Shown here: positions 52,606-62,001 of the stretch, piece by piece
Position numbering within the stretch: the first letter of the stretch is position 1
Layout: every line of letters begins with the position of its first letter
Assembly (NCBI RefSeq): GCF_003008425.1
Contig: NZ_PXOQ01000009.1
Coordinates: 813,501 to 877,500, forward strand
DNA length: 64,000 bases
Direction of reading: 5' to 3'
From: Aurantibacter aestuarii
Lineage (GTDB): Bacteria > Bacteroidota > Bacteroidia > Flavobacteriales > Flavobacteriaceae
Notes under the pieces: model-generated
What the model was told of the DNA's origin: nothing
Seen by the model: only the letters and a program-made list of their open reading frames with translations
Database searches by the model: none
Made by a program: the position numbers and the translations under genes

Positions 52606-52613
52606 TATATTTG
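52606..52613 (+). promoter_or_regulatory. -7 box of the M14 peptidase gene
   Basis: TATATTTG fits TAnnTTTG, 30 nt before the ATG at 52644. It is divergent from the SulP -7 box 34 nt away. Confidence 0.5.
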
Positions 52614-52643
52614 TGTTTAACCGATTCCACTAAACCGTTTTAG

Positions 52644-54365
52644 ATGAAAAAAAGTATATATATTTTAGTATTACTCATAATCGCTTGTCAAAATAAGAAA
52701 GAGAGTTCTAAGTTTGATTTTACAACACGTTTTGAAAAAAGTAACGGTCTTGAAACTGCTACTTATGAAGAAATAATTTCTTTTTATAAGGCATTAGCTT
52801 CTACTTACCCTAATGTTACTATAGACTCTATTGGCTTAACAGACTCAGGAAAACCTCTACACGCAGTAAGTTTAAAACCAAAAGAAACTTCTGATGAGTT
52901 GGTGACATTACTTATCAATAATGGAATTCATCCCGGTGAAAGCGACGGAATTGATGCTACAATGATGCTTTTTAGAGACATCTTACAAGGTAAAATAAAG
53001 GCTCCAAAACATAATGAACTAGTAACTATACCTGTTTATAATGTTGGTGGTAGTTTAAATAGAAATAGCTCTACAAGAACCAATCAAAATGGACCAAAAG
53101 CTTATGGGTTTAGAGGAAATGCCAGAAACTTCGATTTAAATCGTGATTTTATAAAATGTGATACTGAAAATGCAAAAAGTTTCGCAAAGTTATTTCACTC
53201 CATTGAACCAGAACTTTTTATTGATAATCACGTAAGTAATGGAGCCGATTACCAATATACCTTAACCCACTTATTTACACAACATAATAAACTTAATGGT
53301 GTTTTAGGAAATTATTTACATAAAAATCTCATGCCAGGTTTAGAGCAAAAATTAAAGGAAAAGGATTGGGATATTACACCATATGTTAATGTTTTTAATA
53401 GTGTCCCTGAAAAAGGTTTTTCTCAATTTATGGATTACCCACGTTATTCCACAGGTTACACCACATTGTTTCACACACTTGGAATGATGGTTGAAACCCA
53501 TATGCTAAAACCATACAAACAAAGAGTTTTAGGGACATATGAATTAATGCAGAGTATGATAGAAATTTCTGAAGCAGATTATTTAAAAATTATAGACCTT
53601 AAAAAACAACAGAGTTCATTTTACAAAACTTCGAAATCATACGCATTAGACTGGAAAATAGACACTACTAGACACACTACTATACAGTTTAAAGGATTTG
53701 AAGGTGAATTTATCGACAGTGAAATAACCGGGCAAAAACGCCTTAAATACGACCCAAATAAACCATTCACAAAGCCTGTAGTTTATCAAAACTACTTTGT
53801 ATCAAGTAATGAAATAACAATTCCAGAAGCATATATTATACCTCAAGGCTGGCATGATATTGTAGAGTTGTTAGACTTAAATAAGGTGCAGTATGAAGTG
53901 CTAAAAAAAGATACACTTATTGAAGTTAGCCAATATAAAATTAAAAGCTATGAAACTAGGAATTCGCCATACGAAGGTCACTATTTACATTATAACACTA
54001 AAGTTAATAGCCTTAATAAAACGCTTGCATTTAAAAAAGGGGATTTGTTAGTTTTTACGAATCAAACAGCTGTAAGATATGTTTTAGAAACACTAGAGCC
54101 ACAAGCTCCTGATTCTTTTTTTAACTGGAATTTTTTCGATACTATTTTACAACAAAAAGAAGGTTTTTCACCTTATGTTTGGGAAGATAAAGCTGTTGAA
54201 CTGTTAAGTAGTGACCCAGAATTAAAAAATGAATTTGAATCAAAAAAAATAAATGATCAGAAATTCGCAGAAAACTGGTATGAACAACTCGATTGGCTTC
54301 ACAAACAGAGCCCAAATTATGAAAACGCTCACATGACCTATCCTATTTATAGGATTGAGAAATAA
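52644..54365 (+). CDS. M14-family zinc carboxypeptidase-like lipoprotein
   Basis: 573 residues. Lipoprotein signal LIIAC with C15. The zinc site is HPGE (H96, E99) and H196 in FIDNHVSNG. NRNSSTRTN and NFDLNRDF fit the substrate arginine/asparagine region. The general base Glu is probably in MMVETHMLKP. A C-terminal beta-rich extension (about 340-573) has no clear family. It would cleave a C-terminal residue from a peptide or cell-wall fragment on the outer face of the cell. Followed by a DUF3124 lipoprotein after 62 nt. Confidence 0.88.
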   Translation: MKKSIYILVLLIIACQNKKESSKFDFTTRFEKSNGLETATYEEIISFYKALASTYPNVTIDSIGLTDSGKPLHAVSLKPKETSDELVTLLINNGIHPGESDGIDATMMLFRDILQGKIKAPKHNELVTIPVYNVGGSLNRNSSTRTNQNGPKAYGFRGNARNFDLNRDFIKCDTENAKSFAKLFHSIEPELFIDNHVSNGADYQYTLTHLFTQHNKLNGVLGNYLHKNLMPGLEQKLKEKDWDITPYVNVFNSVPEKGFSQFMDYPRYSTGYTTLFHTLGMMVETHMLKPYKQRVLGTYELMQSMIEISEADYLKIIDLKKQQSSFYKTSKSYALDWKIDTTRHTTIQFKGFEGEFIDSEITGQKRLKYDPNKPFTKPVVYQNYFVSSNEITIPEAYIIPQGWHDIVELLDLNKVQYEVLKKDTLIEVSQYKIKSYETRNSPYEGHYLHYNTKVNSLNKTLAFKKGDLLVFTNQTAVRYVLETLEPQAPDSFFNWNFFDTILQQKEGFSPYVWEDKAVELLSSDPELKNEFESKKINDQKFAENWYEQLDWLHKQSPNYENAHMTYPIYRIEK

Positions 54366-54427
54366 GACGAAATAATTAACAAAATAGTTTAAAATAATTC
54401 TTATATATTTCTAAAAAATCAACACAC

Positions 54428-54937
54428 ATGAAACTATTAATAAAATCATTATTTATTTTTTTGTTACTCTTAAGCTGCAACAAAGAAAAAAAAACTATAA
54501 CTATAGAAAAAGTTGATTGGGTAAAACACGAGATTAAGCTACCTCTATCTAATAGTTTAGAAACAGGCAAAACCTATTTATCTATCTATCCACAAATTTA
54601 TAGTTTTAGTAAAAATAAAACACATGATCTAACCACGTTGGTTAGCTTAAGAAATGTGAGTGAAACAGATACCATTTTTATGTCCAGAGCAGACTATTTT
54701 AATACGCATGGAGATAAAATTGAATCTTATATTTCTAAATCGATATACTTAAAGCCGTTAGAAACTATAGAAATTGTAATTGAAGAAAATGATTCTAAAG
54801 GTGGAACTGGATCAAACTTTATATTTGAATGGCATAAAGAAAGAACGTCCAACGACCCGTTATTTGAAGCCATAATGAGCTCTACCATGGCACAACAAGG
54901 CTTATCTTTCACAACCCAAGGAGTAAGAATAAAATAG
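54428..54937 (+). CDS. DUF3124 lipoprotein
   Basis: 169 residues. Lipoprotein signal with LLLLSC, lipidated C17. The DUF3124 body contains KTYLSIYPQIYSFSKNKTHD, VSLRNVSETDTIFMSRADYF and the terminal GGTGSNFIFEWH. Function is unknown. Located at the envelope. It is 3 nt before marC and 62 nt after the peptidase gene, all on one strand. Confidence 0.85.
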   Translation: MKLLIKSLFIFLLLLSCNKEKKTITIEKVDWVKHEIKLPLSNSLETGKTYLSIYPQIYSFSKNKTHDLTTLVSLRNVSETDTIFMSRADYFNTHGDKIESYISKSIYLKPLETIEIVIEENDSKGGTGSNFIFEWHKERTSNDPLFEAIMSSTMAQQGLSFTTQGVRIK

Positions 54938-54940
54938 AAT

Positions 54941-55546
54941 ATGAAGGAGATTTTAACTACATTTTTCTTTTTAATTGCGGTAATAGACCCAATTGGGTCA
55001 GTTCCAGTTTATTTAGAGGCCACAAAGAAATTTGATAAATTTCATAAACGAAAAATTGCATTAAGAGCTGCTACTATTGCCTTTTTAATTTTATTATTTT
55101 TTATAGTAATAGGTCAACTTATTCTGGAAGGTATGCAAATCTCATTACAAGCGTTTCAAATTTCTGGAGGTATTATTTTATTTTTATTTGCTCTTACTAT
55201 GGTTTTTGGAGACGGGAAACCAGAACAGGAAAAAAACCATATTACAGATTATAAACATGTTACTATTTTCCCTATTGCAATACCTTCAATTGCTTCACCT
55301 GGAGCTATAATGGCAGTTGTATTAATGACAGACAATCATATCTTTACCATCCAACAACAGTTTTTTACGACCCTACTTGTTCTAGGGGTAATCATTTTAA
55401 CAGCATTAATATTATTAATAGCAAACCATGTCCAAAAAGCCATAGGTAGCTATGGAATTACAGTTATTAGTAAAATTATGGGGCTTATTTTGGCATCTTA
55501 CGCAACACAAAGTATTCTAAGTGGTATAAGTGCCTATTTTAGTTAA
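54941..55546 (+). CDS. MarC-family integral membrane protein
   Basis: 201 residues, six helices. MarC/UPF0056 landmarks are AVIDPIGSVPVYLEAT near the N-terminus, QISGGIILFLFALTM, and TIFPIAIPSIASPGAIMAVV. A transport role has been proposed for the family but is not established. Its stop codon overlaps the 3' end of the convergent nudix gene by 8 nt. Confidence 0.9.
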   Translation: MKEILTTFFFLIAVIDPIGSVPVYLEATKKFDKFHKRKIALRAATIAFLILLFFIVIGQLILEGMQISLQAFQISGGIILFLFALTMVFGDGKPEQEKNHITDYKHVTIFPIAIPSIASPGAIMAVVLMTDNHIFTIQQQFFTTLLVLGVIILTALILLIANHVQKAIGSYGITVISKIMGLILASYATQSILSGISAYFS

Positions 55547-56123
55547 ATAACAGCTTAATATTAGCATAACTATTCTTCATAGCTTTAACAACCTCAGCTT
55601 CCTCTAACCACTCTACTTTGGTGATTCCTTCATTTTGTTGTGGGTTAAGTTTACCAGTATAATCTGAAGTCATATTGTACCAATGGGTAATTTTCAATCT
55701 ATGTTTTCCTCTCTTTCTAAAAACATGATAAGTCACTGCTAACTTATCAACTATTTTAAGATTTTTAACGCCTGTTTCTTCTTCAACCTCTCGAATAGCG
55801 GTTTCCTCTATTGTTTCTTTTTTTTCAGCCTTTCCCTTAGGTAAATCCCACTTGCGCTTTCTGTAAATAAATAAAGTTTCACCTGCTTTATTTTTTACCA
55901 TTCCGCCTCCTGCAATTACATTTGGCAATTTTTTGCAAAAATGTTTAAGTAAGGTCTTTTCGTTATGATGGATTAATCGGACAGAATTGTATTGTTTTTT
56001 TTTCAGAGTTCTTAAAACCCTTTTAATACTAACATCTTTAAGTAAAAAATTTTTAAAGTCGGTTTCTTTTTCAACTTTAGTCGTTAAAATAATAGGTTTA
56101 TCGTTAACAAATACAAAATGCAT
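55539..56123 (-). CDS. NUDIX hydrolase
   Basis: 194 residues. The Nudix box (residues 97-119) begins GKAEKKETIEETAI and ends REVEEETGV, matching GX5EX7REUXEEXGU. A flavobacterial N-terminal extension of about 65 residues precedes it. WDLPKGK before the box resembles the Ap4A/MutT-like group. The substrate is unknown. Divergent from pyrE, whose -7 box is only 110 nt away. Confidence 0.9.
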   Translation of the reverse strand: MHFVFVNDKPIILTTKVEKETDFKNFLLKDVSIKRVLRTLKKKQYNSVRLIHHNEKTLLKHFCKKLPNVIAGGGMVKNKAGETLFIYRKRKWDLPKGKAEKKETIEETAIREVEEETGVKNLKIVDKLAVTYHVFRKRGKHRLKITHWYNMTSDYTGKLNPQQNEGITKVEWLEEAEVVKAMKNSYANIKLLFN

Positions 56124-56226
56124 ACAAGCTATTTTTATATGAAGCGATAAAAGTATTAAAAAAAATACTAGAGAACGATTATTTATTAAATTCAGCTAAA
56201 AATTCTTCAAAATTTAAATTATAGTG

Positions 56227-56234
56227 TAATTTTG
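56227..56234 (+). promoter_or_regulatory. -7 box directly before pyrE
   Basis: TAATTTTG fits TAnnTTTG and ends only 4 nt before the pyrE ATG. Transcription would start at or within a base or two of the start codon, so the mRNA may be leaderless. Confidence 0.5.
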
Positions 56235-56238
56235 TAGT

Positions 56239-56883
56239 ATGACAGTAGATAAGAATAGTTCTCGAGAAACCGCTAAAGCTTTGTTGCAAGTTAATGCTAT
56301 AAAGCTACAGCCAAACCAACCATTTACATGGGCTAGCGGATGGAAGTCTCCAATATACTGCGATAATAGAATTGTGTTATCATTTCCTATTATTAGAAAT
56401 TATATTAGAGAGGAAATGGCGAAATTTATTGAACAGAAATACGGTAGACCAGACGTTATAGCAGGTGTTGCAACAGGTGCTATTGGTATTGGGATACTTG
56501 TAGCCGAGTATTTAGGAATTCCGTTTATTTATGTGCGTCCAGAAGCTAAAAAGCATGGTAGACAAAACCAGATTGAAGGTTTTGCTGAAAGCGGACAAAA
56601 TGTAGTGGTCATTGAAGATTTAATAAGTACAGGTAAAAGTAGTCTTGCTGCGGTAGATGCTTTAAAAGCTGCTAAATTAAATGTAAAAGGTATGGTTGCT
56701 ATTTTTTCTTATGGCTTTGAGGTTGCTAAGAAGAATTTTGAAGATGCTCATATTGAATTACATACTATGAGTAACTACGAAGATTTATTAAGTCAAGCCT
56801 TAGAAACCAATTACATTTCGAAATCGGATTTGCAAACTTTATCCGACTGGAACGCCAATCCGGCAGAATGGAATGCTAATTGA
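56239..56883 (+). CDS. pyrE: Orotate phosphoribosyltransferase
   Basis: 214 residues. NQPFTWASGWKSPIYCDNR (substrate binding) and the PRPP loop VVIEDLISTGKSS are diagnostic. RPDVIAGVATGAIGIG and YVRPEAKKHGRQNQIEG are the catalytic loop region. It joins orotate to PRPP, giving OMP, the substrate of PyrF. Followed 22 nt later by an SRPBCC gene. The start agrees with relatives, even though the promoter seems to sit right against it. Confidence 0.95.
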   Translation: MTVDKNSSRETAKALLQVNAIKLQPNQPFTWASGWKSPIYCDNRIVLSFPIIRNYIREEMAKFIEQKYGRPDVIAGVATGAIGIGILVAEYLGIPFIYVRPEAKKHGRQNQIEGFAESGQNVVVIEDLISTGKSSLAAVDALKAAKLNVKGMVAIFSYGFEVAKKNFEDAHIELHTMSNYEDLLSQALETNYISKSDLQTLSDWNANPAEWNAN

Positions 56884-56905
56884 TATATACCGAAAAAACA
56901 AATAA

Positions 56906-57301
56906 ATGAAATTAGAATCAAAAAAAACGATAGTAAATAAGTCGGCTCAAGAAACTTTCAACTTTTTAAACAATGTTGAAAATTTTAAAGCCTTAATGCC
57001 AGAAAACATAAGCAAATTTGAAGTTTTAGATAACGATAAATTTTTATTTGCTTTAAAAGGCATGCCTGAAATTGTTTTAAAACGTAAGGAAACAAAAGAA
57101 CCATCTCAAATCGTTTTAGGCGCTGCTGGTGGAAAATTAGATTTCTCTTTAACAGCAAATATTACAGAATTAGAAGCCAATAACAGCGAAGTCCAACTTT
57201 TATTTGCTGGAGAATTTAATGCCATGATGGCAATGATGATTAAAGGGCCTATTTCTAAATTTATAGATACTTTAGCCGAAAATATGCCAAAAGCAGTTTA
57301 G
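56906..57301 (+). CDS. SRPBCC-domain protein, hydrophobic-ligand fold
   Basis: 131 residues. N-terminal KKTIVNKSAQETFNFLNNVE and a helix-grip fold ending in a long C-terminal helix (GPISKFIDTLAENMPK). Conserved downstream of pyrE in flavobacteria as far as I recall. Ligand unknown. Its stop interlocks with that of birA (4-nt overlap). Confidence 0.85.
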   Translation: MKLESKKTIVNKSAQETFNFLNNVENFKALMPENISKFEVLDNDKFLFALKGMPEIVLKRKETKEPSQIVLGAAGGKLDFSLTANITELEANNSEVQLLFAGEFNAMMAMMIKGPISKFIDTLAENMPKAV

Positions 57302-58026
57302 TAAATTAATTTGACTTCTTTAAGATTAAATGATTTTATCACTTGATCTTCAAACTCTATAAAAAGTTGTCCATCTAAAGAAACTTTTTTTATAATTCCA
57401 ACATATTTAGAACCTTCGACTTCAAACATCGAAGGTTTTTCTTTTCTAAAAAGTACGGCGTTATAATCTTTTAAAATGGTTTTAGCTCCTTCATTTTTTA
57501 GCCTTTCAAAATAATATTTTAAATTTTGAATAACATTAAGTAAAACTTCATCTAAAAAATATGTTTTACCTGTTAATTGTTTTAAAGAAGATGCTTGAGG
57601 TAGATAATTAAAATTTAATTGATTTACATTAATTCCTATACCAATTATTGAAGAGTTAATTGAGGTTTGACTTATAGAATTCTCAATTAAAATGCCACTT
57701 ACTTTCTTTTTTTCTGCCAAAATGTCGTTTGGCCATTTAATTTGTACTTGTTTTAAATCTAAAATACATAAGCTCTTGTAAACTGCTAAAGCACTTACCA
57801 TACTTAGAACAAATGCATTATCGATATCAATATTTAAATGGGTCTTATAGACACTAAAAGTAAGGTTTTTACCGCTTTCAGAATGCCATTCACTTCCCAT
57901 TTGCCCCTTACCTTTTGTTTGATATTTGGAAACAACCACCGTAAAATCATCACAAGATTGCTTAGCAGACAATTCGCGCAAATAATCGTTAGTAGAATGA
58001 GTGGCATTAAGTTTGATTATACGCAT
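57298..58026 (-). CDS. birA: Biotin-protein ligase
   Basis: 242 residues, class I without the DNA-binding domain, so it is not a repressor. The biotin/AMP loop is KGKGQMGSEWHS (about 37-48, GRGRxG-like), and IKWPNDI (about 98-104) with KKVSGILIE holds the catalytic Lys. The C-terminal SH3-like domain follows. It attaches biotin to acetyl-CoA carboxylase. Divergent from rsfS, convergent on the SRPBCC gene. Confidence 0.94.
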   Translation of the reverse strand: MRIIKLNATHSTNDYLRELSAKQSCDDFTVVVSKYQTKGKGQMGSEWHSESGKNLTFSVYKTHLNIDIDNAFVLSMVSALAVYKSLCILDLKQVQIKWPNDILAEKKKVSGILIENSISQTSINSSIIGIGINVNQLNFNYLPQASSLKQLTGKTYFLDEVLLNVIQNLKYYFERLKNEGAKTILKDYNAVLFRKEKPSMFEVEGSKYVGIIKKVSLDGQLFIEFEDQVIKSFNLKEVKLIY

Positions 58027-58079
58027 AAAAAAGAATTATCTTTGCACACAAAATCTTTATGATTTTTTTTAGAAGCCCG

Positions 58080-58101
58080 CAAAGCTAAAATAATAACTTT
58101 G
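58080..58101. promoter_or_regulatory. Divergent -7 boxes for birA and rsfS
   Basis: On the minus strand TAGCTTTG (58080-58087) faces birA. On the plus strand TAACTTTG (58094-58101) faces rsfS, whose ATG is 18 nt away. A second plus-strand candidate, TATCTTTG, lies at 58037-58044. Confidence 0.5.
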
Positions 58102-58119
58102 CAATAATTAATCACTTTA

Positions 58120-58491
58120 ATGAGTAAAAATAAAAACAATTCTGACGACTTAATCGCGCATATTATTAGCGGCATAGAAGATGTTAAAGGGAAGGAAATT
58201 AACCTTTTAGATTTAAGAGAACTAGAAAATACAGTTTGCGACTATTTTATTATTTGTGAAGGAACCTCTAATACACAAGTAAATGCTATTGTAAGTTCCA
58301 TACAAAAAAAAGTAAGTAAAGCCATAAAAGATAAACCTTGGCACGTAGAAGGTGAAAATAATGGCGAATGGGTTTTAATGGACTATGTAAACGTTGTGGT
58401 ACATGTTTTTCAAAAACATATTCGTGAATATTATGATATCGAAGGTCTTTGGGGCGATGCAAAAACAACTGTAATAGAAACAAATTATTAA
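58120..58491 (+). CDS. rsfS: Ribosome silencing factor RsfS
   Basis: 123 residues, a single RsfS (DUF143/Iojap) domain. CDYFIICEGTSNTQVNAIV, WHVEGENNGEWVLMDYVNVV and VHVFQKHIREYYDIEGLWGD are diagnostic. It binds ribosomal protein uL14 and blocks 50S-30S joining in starvation. Followed by ftsH 8 nt later, as usual in this phylum. Confidence 0.95.
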   Translation: MSKNKNNSDDLIAHIISGIEDVKGKEINLLDLRELENTVCDYFIICEGTSNTQVNAIVSSIQKKVSKAIKDKPWHVEGENNGEWVLMDYVNVVVHVFQKHIREYYDIEGLWGDAKTTVIETNY

Positions 58492-58499
58492 ACAATTAC

Positions 58500-60452
58500 A
58501 TGGTAGATAAAAAAAATAAACCTGTACAACCAAAAAAACCTAAATTTAATCCCTATTGGATATATGGCGGATTACTGTTGGTTTTTATAGCAATACAAGT
58601 TTTTGGAAGTAGCATTGGAGACGCTACAAAAACAACTCCTTCTCAATTTTTTGAATTTGTTAGAAATGGAGATGTAGCCAAAGTGGTTATTATTAAAAAT
58701 ACCCGGGTGGCACAAGTTTACCTAACCACCGAGGCTGAACAGAAAAAAATTCACGAGAAAGGGAAACCTAATAATTTCAATTTACCTGGTGGTAATATCC
58801 CTAATTATACTTTTGAGTTTGGAGATCTTCAAAATTTTGAAAATGAACTTGATAATGTCTCTAAGGACTTACAACAAAAACCAGAAGTTGGTTTCAAAAC
58901 CGAGAGCAGTACTTTTGGCGATTTGTTCTTAAGTCTATTACCAATAATTATTTTAGTAGCTGTTTGGATTTTTATCATGAAACGTATGTCCGGCGGTGGC
59001 GGCGGTGGTGCTGGAGGACAGATATTTAACATTGGTAAGTCTAAAGCTAAACTATTTGACGAAAAGACAGACGTTAAAACTACTTTTAAAGACGTAGCAG
59101 GTTTAGAAGGTGCAAAAGAAGAAGTTCAGGAAATTGTAGATTTTCTTAAAAATCCAGAAAAATACACTAATCTTGGTGGTAAAATACCTAAAGGCGCCTT
59201 GCTAGTAGGACCTCCAGGAACTGGTAAAACCTTATTAGCAAAAGCGGTTGCAGGAGAAGCCAAAGTGCCTTTTTTCTCATTATCTGGATCGGATTTTGTT
59301 GAAATGTTTGTGGGTGTTGGAGCTTCTCGAGTTAGAGATTTATTTAAACAAGCTAAAGAAAAATCTCCTGCTATTATTTTTATAGATGAAATTGATGCTA
59401 TTGGGCGTGCGCGTGGTAAAAATGCAATGTCAGGTAGTAATGATGAAAGAGAGAATACGCTAAACCAGTTATTAACTGAAATGGATGGTTTTGGCACTAA
59501 AACAAATGTTATTGTTTTAGCTGCTACTAACCGTGCAGATGTATTAGATAAAGCATTAATGAGAGCAGGTCGTTTTGACCGTCAAATTCATGTAGATTTA
59601 CCAAATTTAACAGAGCGTAAAGCTATTTTTGAAGTACATTTAAAACCACTTAAGAAAGCCGAAGGCTTAGACGTAAGTTTCTTATCTAAACAAACGCCAG
59701 GCTTTTCAGGAGCAGATATTGCCAATTTATGTAATGAAGCGGCTTTAATTGCAGCGAGAAAAGATAAAAAAGCAGTTGAAAAACAAGACTTCTTAGATGC
59801 AGTAGATCGAATTGTTGGTGGATTAGAAAAACGGAGTAATTTATTTTCTGTTGAAGAAAAGAAAACTATTGCTTATCACGAAGCAGGTCATGCTACAGTT
59901 AGTTGGTTTTTAGAACATGCAGATCCTTTAGTTAAAGTAACTATCGTACCGCGTGGTCGTTCCCTTGGAGCCGCTTGGTATTTACCTGAAGAAAAATTTA
60001 TTACCCGTACAGAGAAATTTTTAGATGAAATTTGTGTAACTATGGGTGGTAGAGCTGCCGAAAAATTAATTTTTGGTAAAATTTCTACTGGTGCATTAAG
60101 CGATTTAGAAAGCGTAACCAAAAAAGCTAAAGCTATGGTTATGATATACGGTTTAAATGAAAAAGTGGGTAATGTTACTTTTTATGATCCAGCTGGTGAA
60201 AGTGGGTTTGTAAAACCTTACAGCGAAAAAACAGCTGAACTTATTGATAATGAAATTAAAAATATAATCGAAACTCAATATCAAAGAGCTATTGACCTTT
60301 TAGAATCTAAGAAAGACATTCTAAAACTTTTAGCCGAACGTCTTATTGAACGTGAAGTTATTTTTAAAGATGATTTGGAAGAATTATTTGGAAAAAGCCC
60401 CTTTAAGAACAATAATCCAGTAGAGGTTTTAGAAGAAAAGGAAGAAGAATAA
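58500..60452 (+). CDS. ftsH: ATP-dependent zinc metalloprotease FtsH
   Basis: 650 residues from the ATG at 58500. A longer frame would start inside rsfS, so the inner ATG is preferred. TM1 at about 20-36, periplasmic domain, TM2 at about 141-160, a Gly-rich linker ([10 protein letters not shown]), AAA+ domain with Walker A GPPGTGKT (237-244) and Walker [11 protein letters not shown], and the zinc site HEAGH (460-464). It degrades membrane and regulatory proteins. Monocistronic with rsfS, ended by a strong terminator. Confidence 0.96.
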   Translation: MVDKKNKPVQPKKPKFNPYWIYGGLLLVFIAIQVFGSSIGDATKTTPSQFFEFVRNGDVAKVVIIKNTRVAQVYLTTEAEQKKIHEKGKPNNFNLPGGNIPNYTFEFGDLQNFENELDNVSKDLQQKPEVGFKTESSTFGDLFLSLLPIIILVAVWIFIMKRMSGGGGGGAGGQIFNIGKSKAKLFDEKTDVKTTFKDVAGLEGAKEEVQEIVDFLKNPEKYTNLGGKIPKGALLVGPPGTGKTLLAKAVAGEAKVPFFSLSGSDFVEMFVGVGASRVRDLFKQAKEKSPAIIFIDEIDAIGRARGKNAMSGSNDERENTLNQLLTEMDGFGTKTNVIVLAATNRADVLDKALMRAGRFDRQIHVDLPNLTERKAIFEVHLKPLKKAEGLDVSFLSKQTPGFSGADIANLCNEAALIAARKDKKAVEKQDFLDAVDRIVGGLEKRSNLFSVEEKKTIAYHEAGHATVSWFLEHADPLVKVTIVPRGRSLGAAWYLPEEKFITRTEKFLDEICVTMGGRAAEKLIFGKISTGALSDLESVTKKAKAMVMIYGLNEKVGNVTFYDPAGESGFVKPYSEKTAELIDNEIKNIIETQYQRAIDLLESKKDILKLLAERLIEREVIFKDDLEELFGKSPFKNNNPVEVLEEKEEE

Positions 60453-60474
60453 TTTTTTTATATAAAATTTCATT

Positions 60475-60513
60475 AAAAATCTCAGATTAACACTATGTTA
60501 ATCTGAGATTTTT
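60475..60513 (+). terminator. Terminator after ftsH
   Basis: A perfect 17-bp stem, AAAAATCTCAGATTAAC (60475-60491) with GTTAATCTGAGATTTTT (60497-60513), loop of 5 nt, followed by T. Confidence 0.88.
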
Positions 60514-60514
60514 T

Positions 60515-60522
60515 TATATTTG
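60515..60522 (+). promoter_or_regulatory. -7 box of the lipid operon
   Basis: TATATTTG fits TAnnTTTG and begins right after the ftsH terminator, 40 nt before the ATG at 60562. It marks the start of an operon running to about 63253. Confidence 0.5.
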
Positions 60523-60561
60523 AGTTAACCATATTTCTCAAATTTTACTTAAAAACCCTTA

Positions 60562-61176
60562 ATGAGTATTTTTAATAAACTATTTGGTTCTAAAACAAAA
60601 AAGGAAAAAGACTCTCAAAATCAGGAAAGAGGCAAACACATGCCCAAAATAGAGCTGCCAATAGATGAGAAATTCATGATTGAGTTTAAAGAAAATGGCG
60701 GTAAATTTTTATACTGTTCGGACGAAAGTGAAGTACTTTCTAATTTTAAATGTATTTTAGATGAAAACAACTGGAAAAAAGCTTCTTGCTATATTAAAAA
60801 ACCAGAATTAAATGAGTTTTTATCTTCTTTTAAATTAAACTACACAAAAAAAATAAATCAGGCAGAATTTTTTGTTACAAATGTTGAAGCATTAGTAGCA
60901 GAAGTTGGCGCCTTATTAATTTCATCTAATCAAATTGCTGAAATTAAATTACATGAATACCCTAAAAACATTATAGTTATTGCAAAAACCAGCCAAATTG
61001 TTAAAAATATTGGCGATGGTTTAACCGATATCAAAAATAAAAACAAGCCTAGAATACCTTCTAATATAACCACTATTCAAAACTTCAAAGAAAATGAGTC
61101 TGGAGATGAAAAAGACTTTTTAACTTACGGTAGTCATATTAAAAATGTGTATTTATTATTACAAGAAGATCTTTAA
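60562..61176 (+). CDS. LUD-domain protein (LutC-like)
   Basis: 204 residues. A short basic N-terminus is followed by a LUD (DUF162) domain: VEALVAEVGALLISSNQ and the ending FLTYGSHIKNVYLLLQEDL. In LutC-type proteins the fold accompanies lactate-utilisation iron-sulfur proteins, but no lutA or lutB is here. In flavobacteria this gene sits between ftsH and cdsA, so its role may differ. 3 nt before cdsA. Confidence 0.82.
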   Translation: MSIFNKLFGSKTKKEKDSQNQERGKHMPKIELPIDEKFMIEFKENGGKFLYCSDESEVLSNFKCILDENNWKKASCYIKKPELNEFLSSFKLNYTKKINQAEFFVTNVEALVAEVGALLISSNQIAEIKLHEYPKNIIVIAKTSQIVKNIGDGLTDIKNKNKPRIPSNITTIQNFKENESGDEKDFLTYGSHIKNVYLLLQEDL

Positions 61177-61179
61177 AAG

Positions 61180-62001
61180 ATGAAAGAAACACTTCTTCGA
61201 GGCTTTTCTGGTTTAGTTTACATTGCTTTACTACTTCTCTCTTTTTTAAATGAGCACACTCTTATTTTAATTTTTTTTGTATTTGGTCTTATATGTATTT
61301 CAGAGTTTAAAAAACTGGTTCAATTAAGTCATTGGTCACCATACTTAATTTTTACCATTATTTATTTTGTTTTTGGATACTGGAAAATTTTTGTAAACTC
61401 TACATACGGATTAGATGTTGCCACTCAAATCCTTCAAGTTATTACTATTTTTGTGTTGTTATTTTTAATCAAAGATTTGTTTTCAGAAAAGACCATTCCA
61501 CTATTTGAATTTAAAAAATACATTCTTACCACATTCTATCTTTCAAGTGCATTTGTATTTTTACCACTTATTACCAAATACGATGGTTTTTTTGATGTTT
61601 CTATTTTATTAGGTTCATTCATTTTAATATGGATCAATGACACCGCAGCTTACTTTGTTGGTAAGAATTTTGGTAAACAAAAATTATTCCCATCTGTATC
61701 TCCAAAAAAAACAGTAGAAGGCTTTTTAGGTGGTGTTTTTTTTGCTTGTGTTGCAAGTTTCTTTATTTCATTATATACATATGATGTTTCTTTTAATAGC
61801 TGGCTTATTTTAAGTATTATTGTAAGCACAACCGGAACTTTAGGTGACCTTATAGAATCCAAGTTTAAAAGACAGGCCAATGTAAAAGATAGCGGTACTA
61901 TAATGCCTGGACATGGAGGGCTTTTAGATCGATTAGATAGTATTATATTTGCCGCACCATTTATCTATTTATTTTTAAGAATTTTAAGACATGTTTCATA
62001 A
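61180..62001 (+). CDS. cdsA: Phosphatidate cytidylyltransferase
   Basis: 273 residues, about eight helices. The CDS signature is LFPSVSPKKTVEGFLGG (about 168-184) and the late KDSGTIMPGHGGLLDRLDS (about 233-251). It makes CDP-diacylglycerol, the branch point for phospholipids. Overlaps psd by 11 nt. Confidence 0.94.
   Translation: MKETLLRGFSGLVYIALLLLSFLNEHTLILIFFVFGLICISEFKKLVQLSHWSPYLIFTIIYFVFGYWKIFVNSTYGLDVATQILQVITIFVLLFLIKDLFSEKTIPLFEFKKYILTTFYLSSAFVFLPLITKYDGFFDVSILLGSFILIWINDTAAYFVGKNFGKQKLFPSVSPKKTVEGFLGGVFFACVASFFISLYTYDVSFNSWLILSIIVSTTGTLGDLIESKFKRQANVKDSGTIMPGHGGLLDRLDSIIFAAPFIYLFLRILRHVS

Noticed and set aside
58449-58499. An earlier ftsH start overlapping rsfS
   Set aside because: The extra residues come from rsfS coding sequence in another frame and do not resemble FtsH N-termini.
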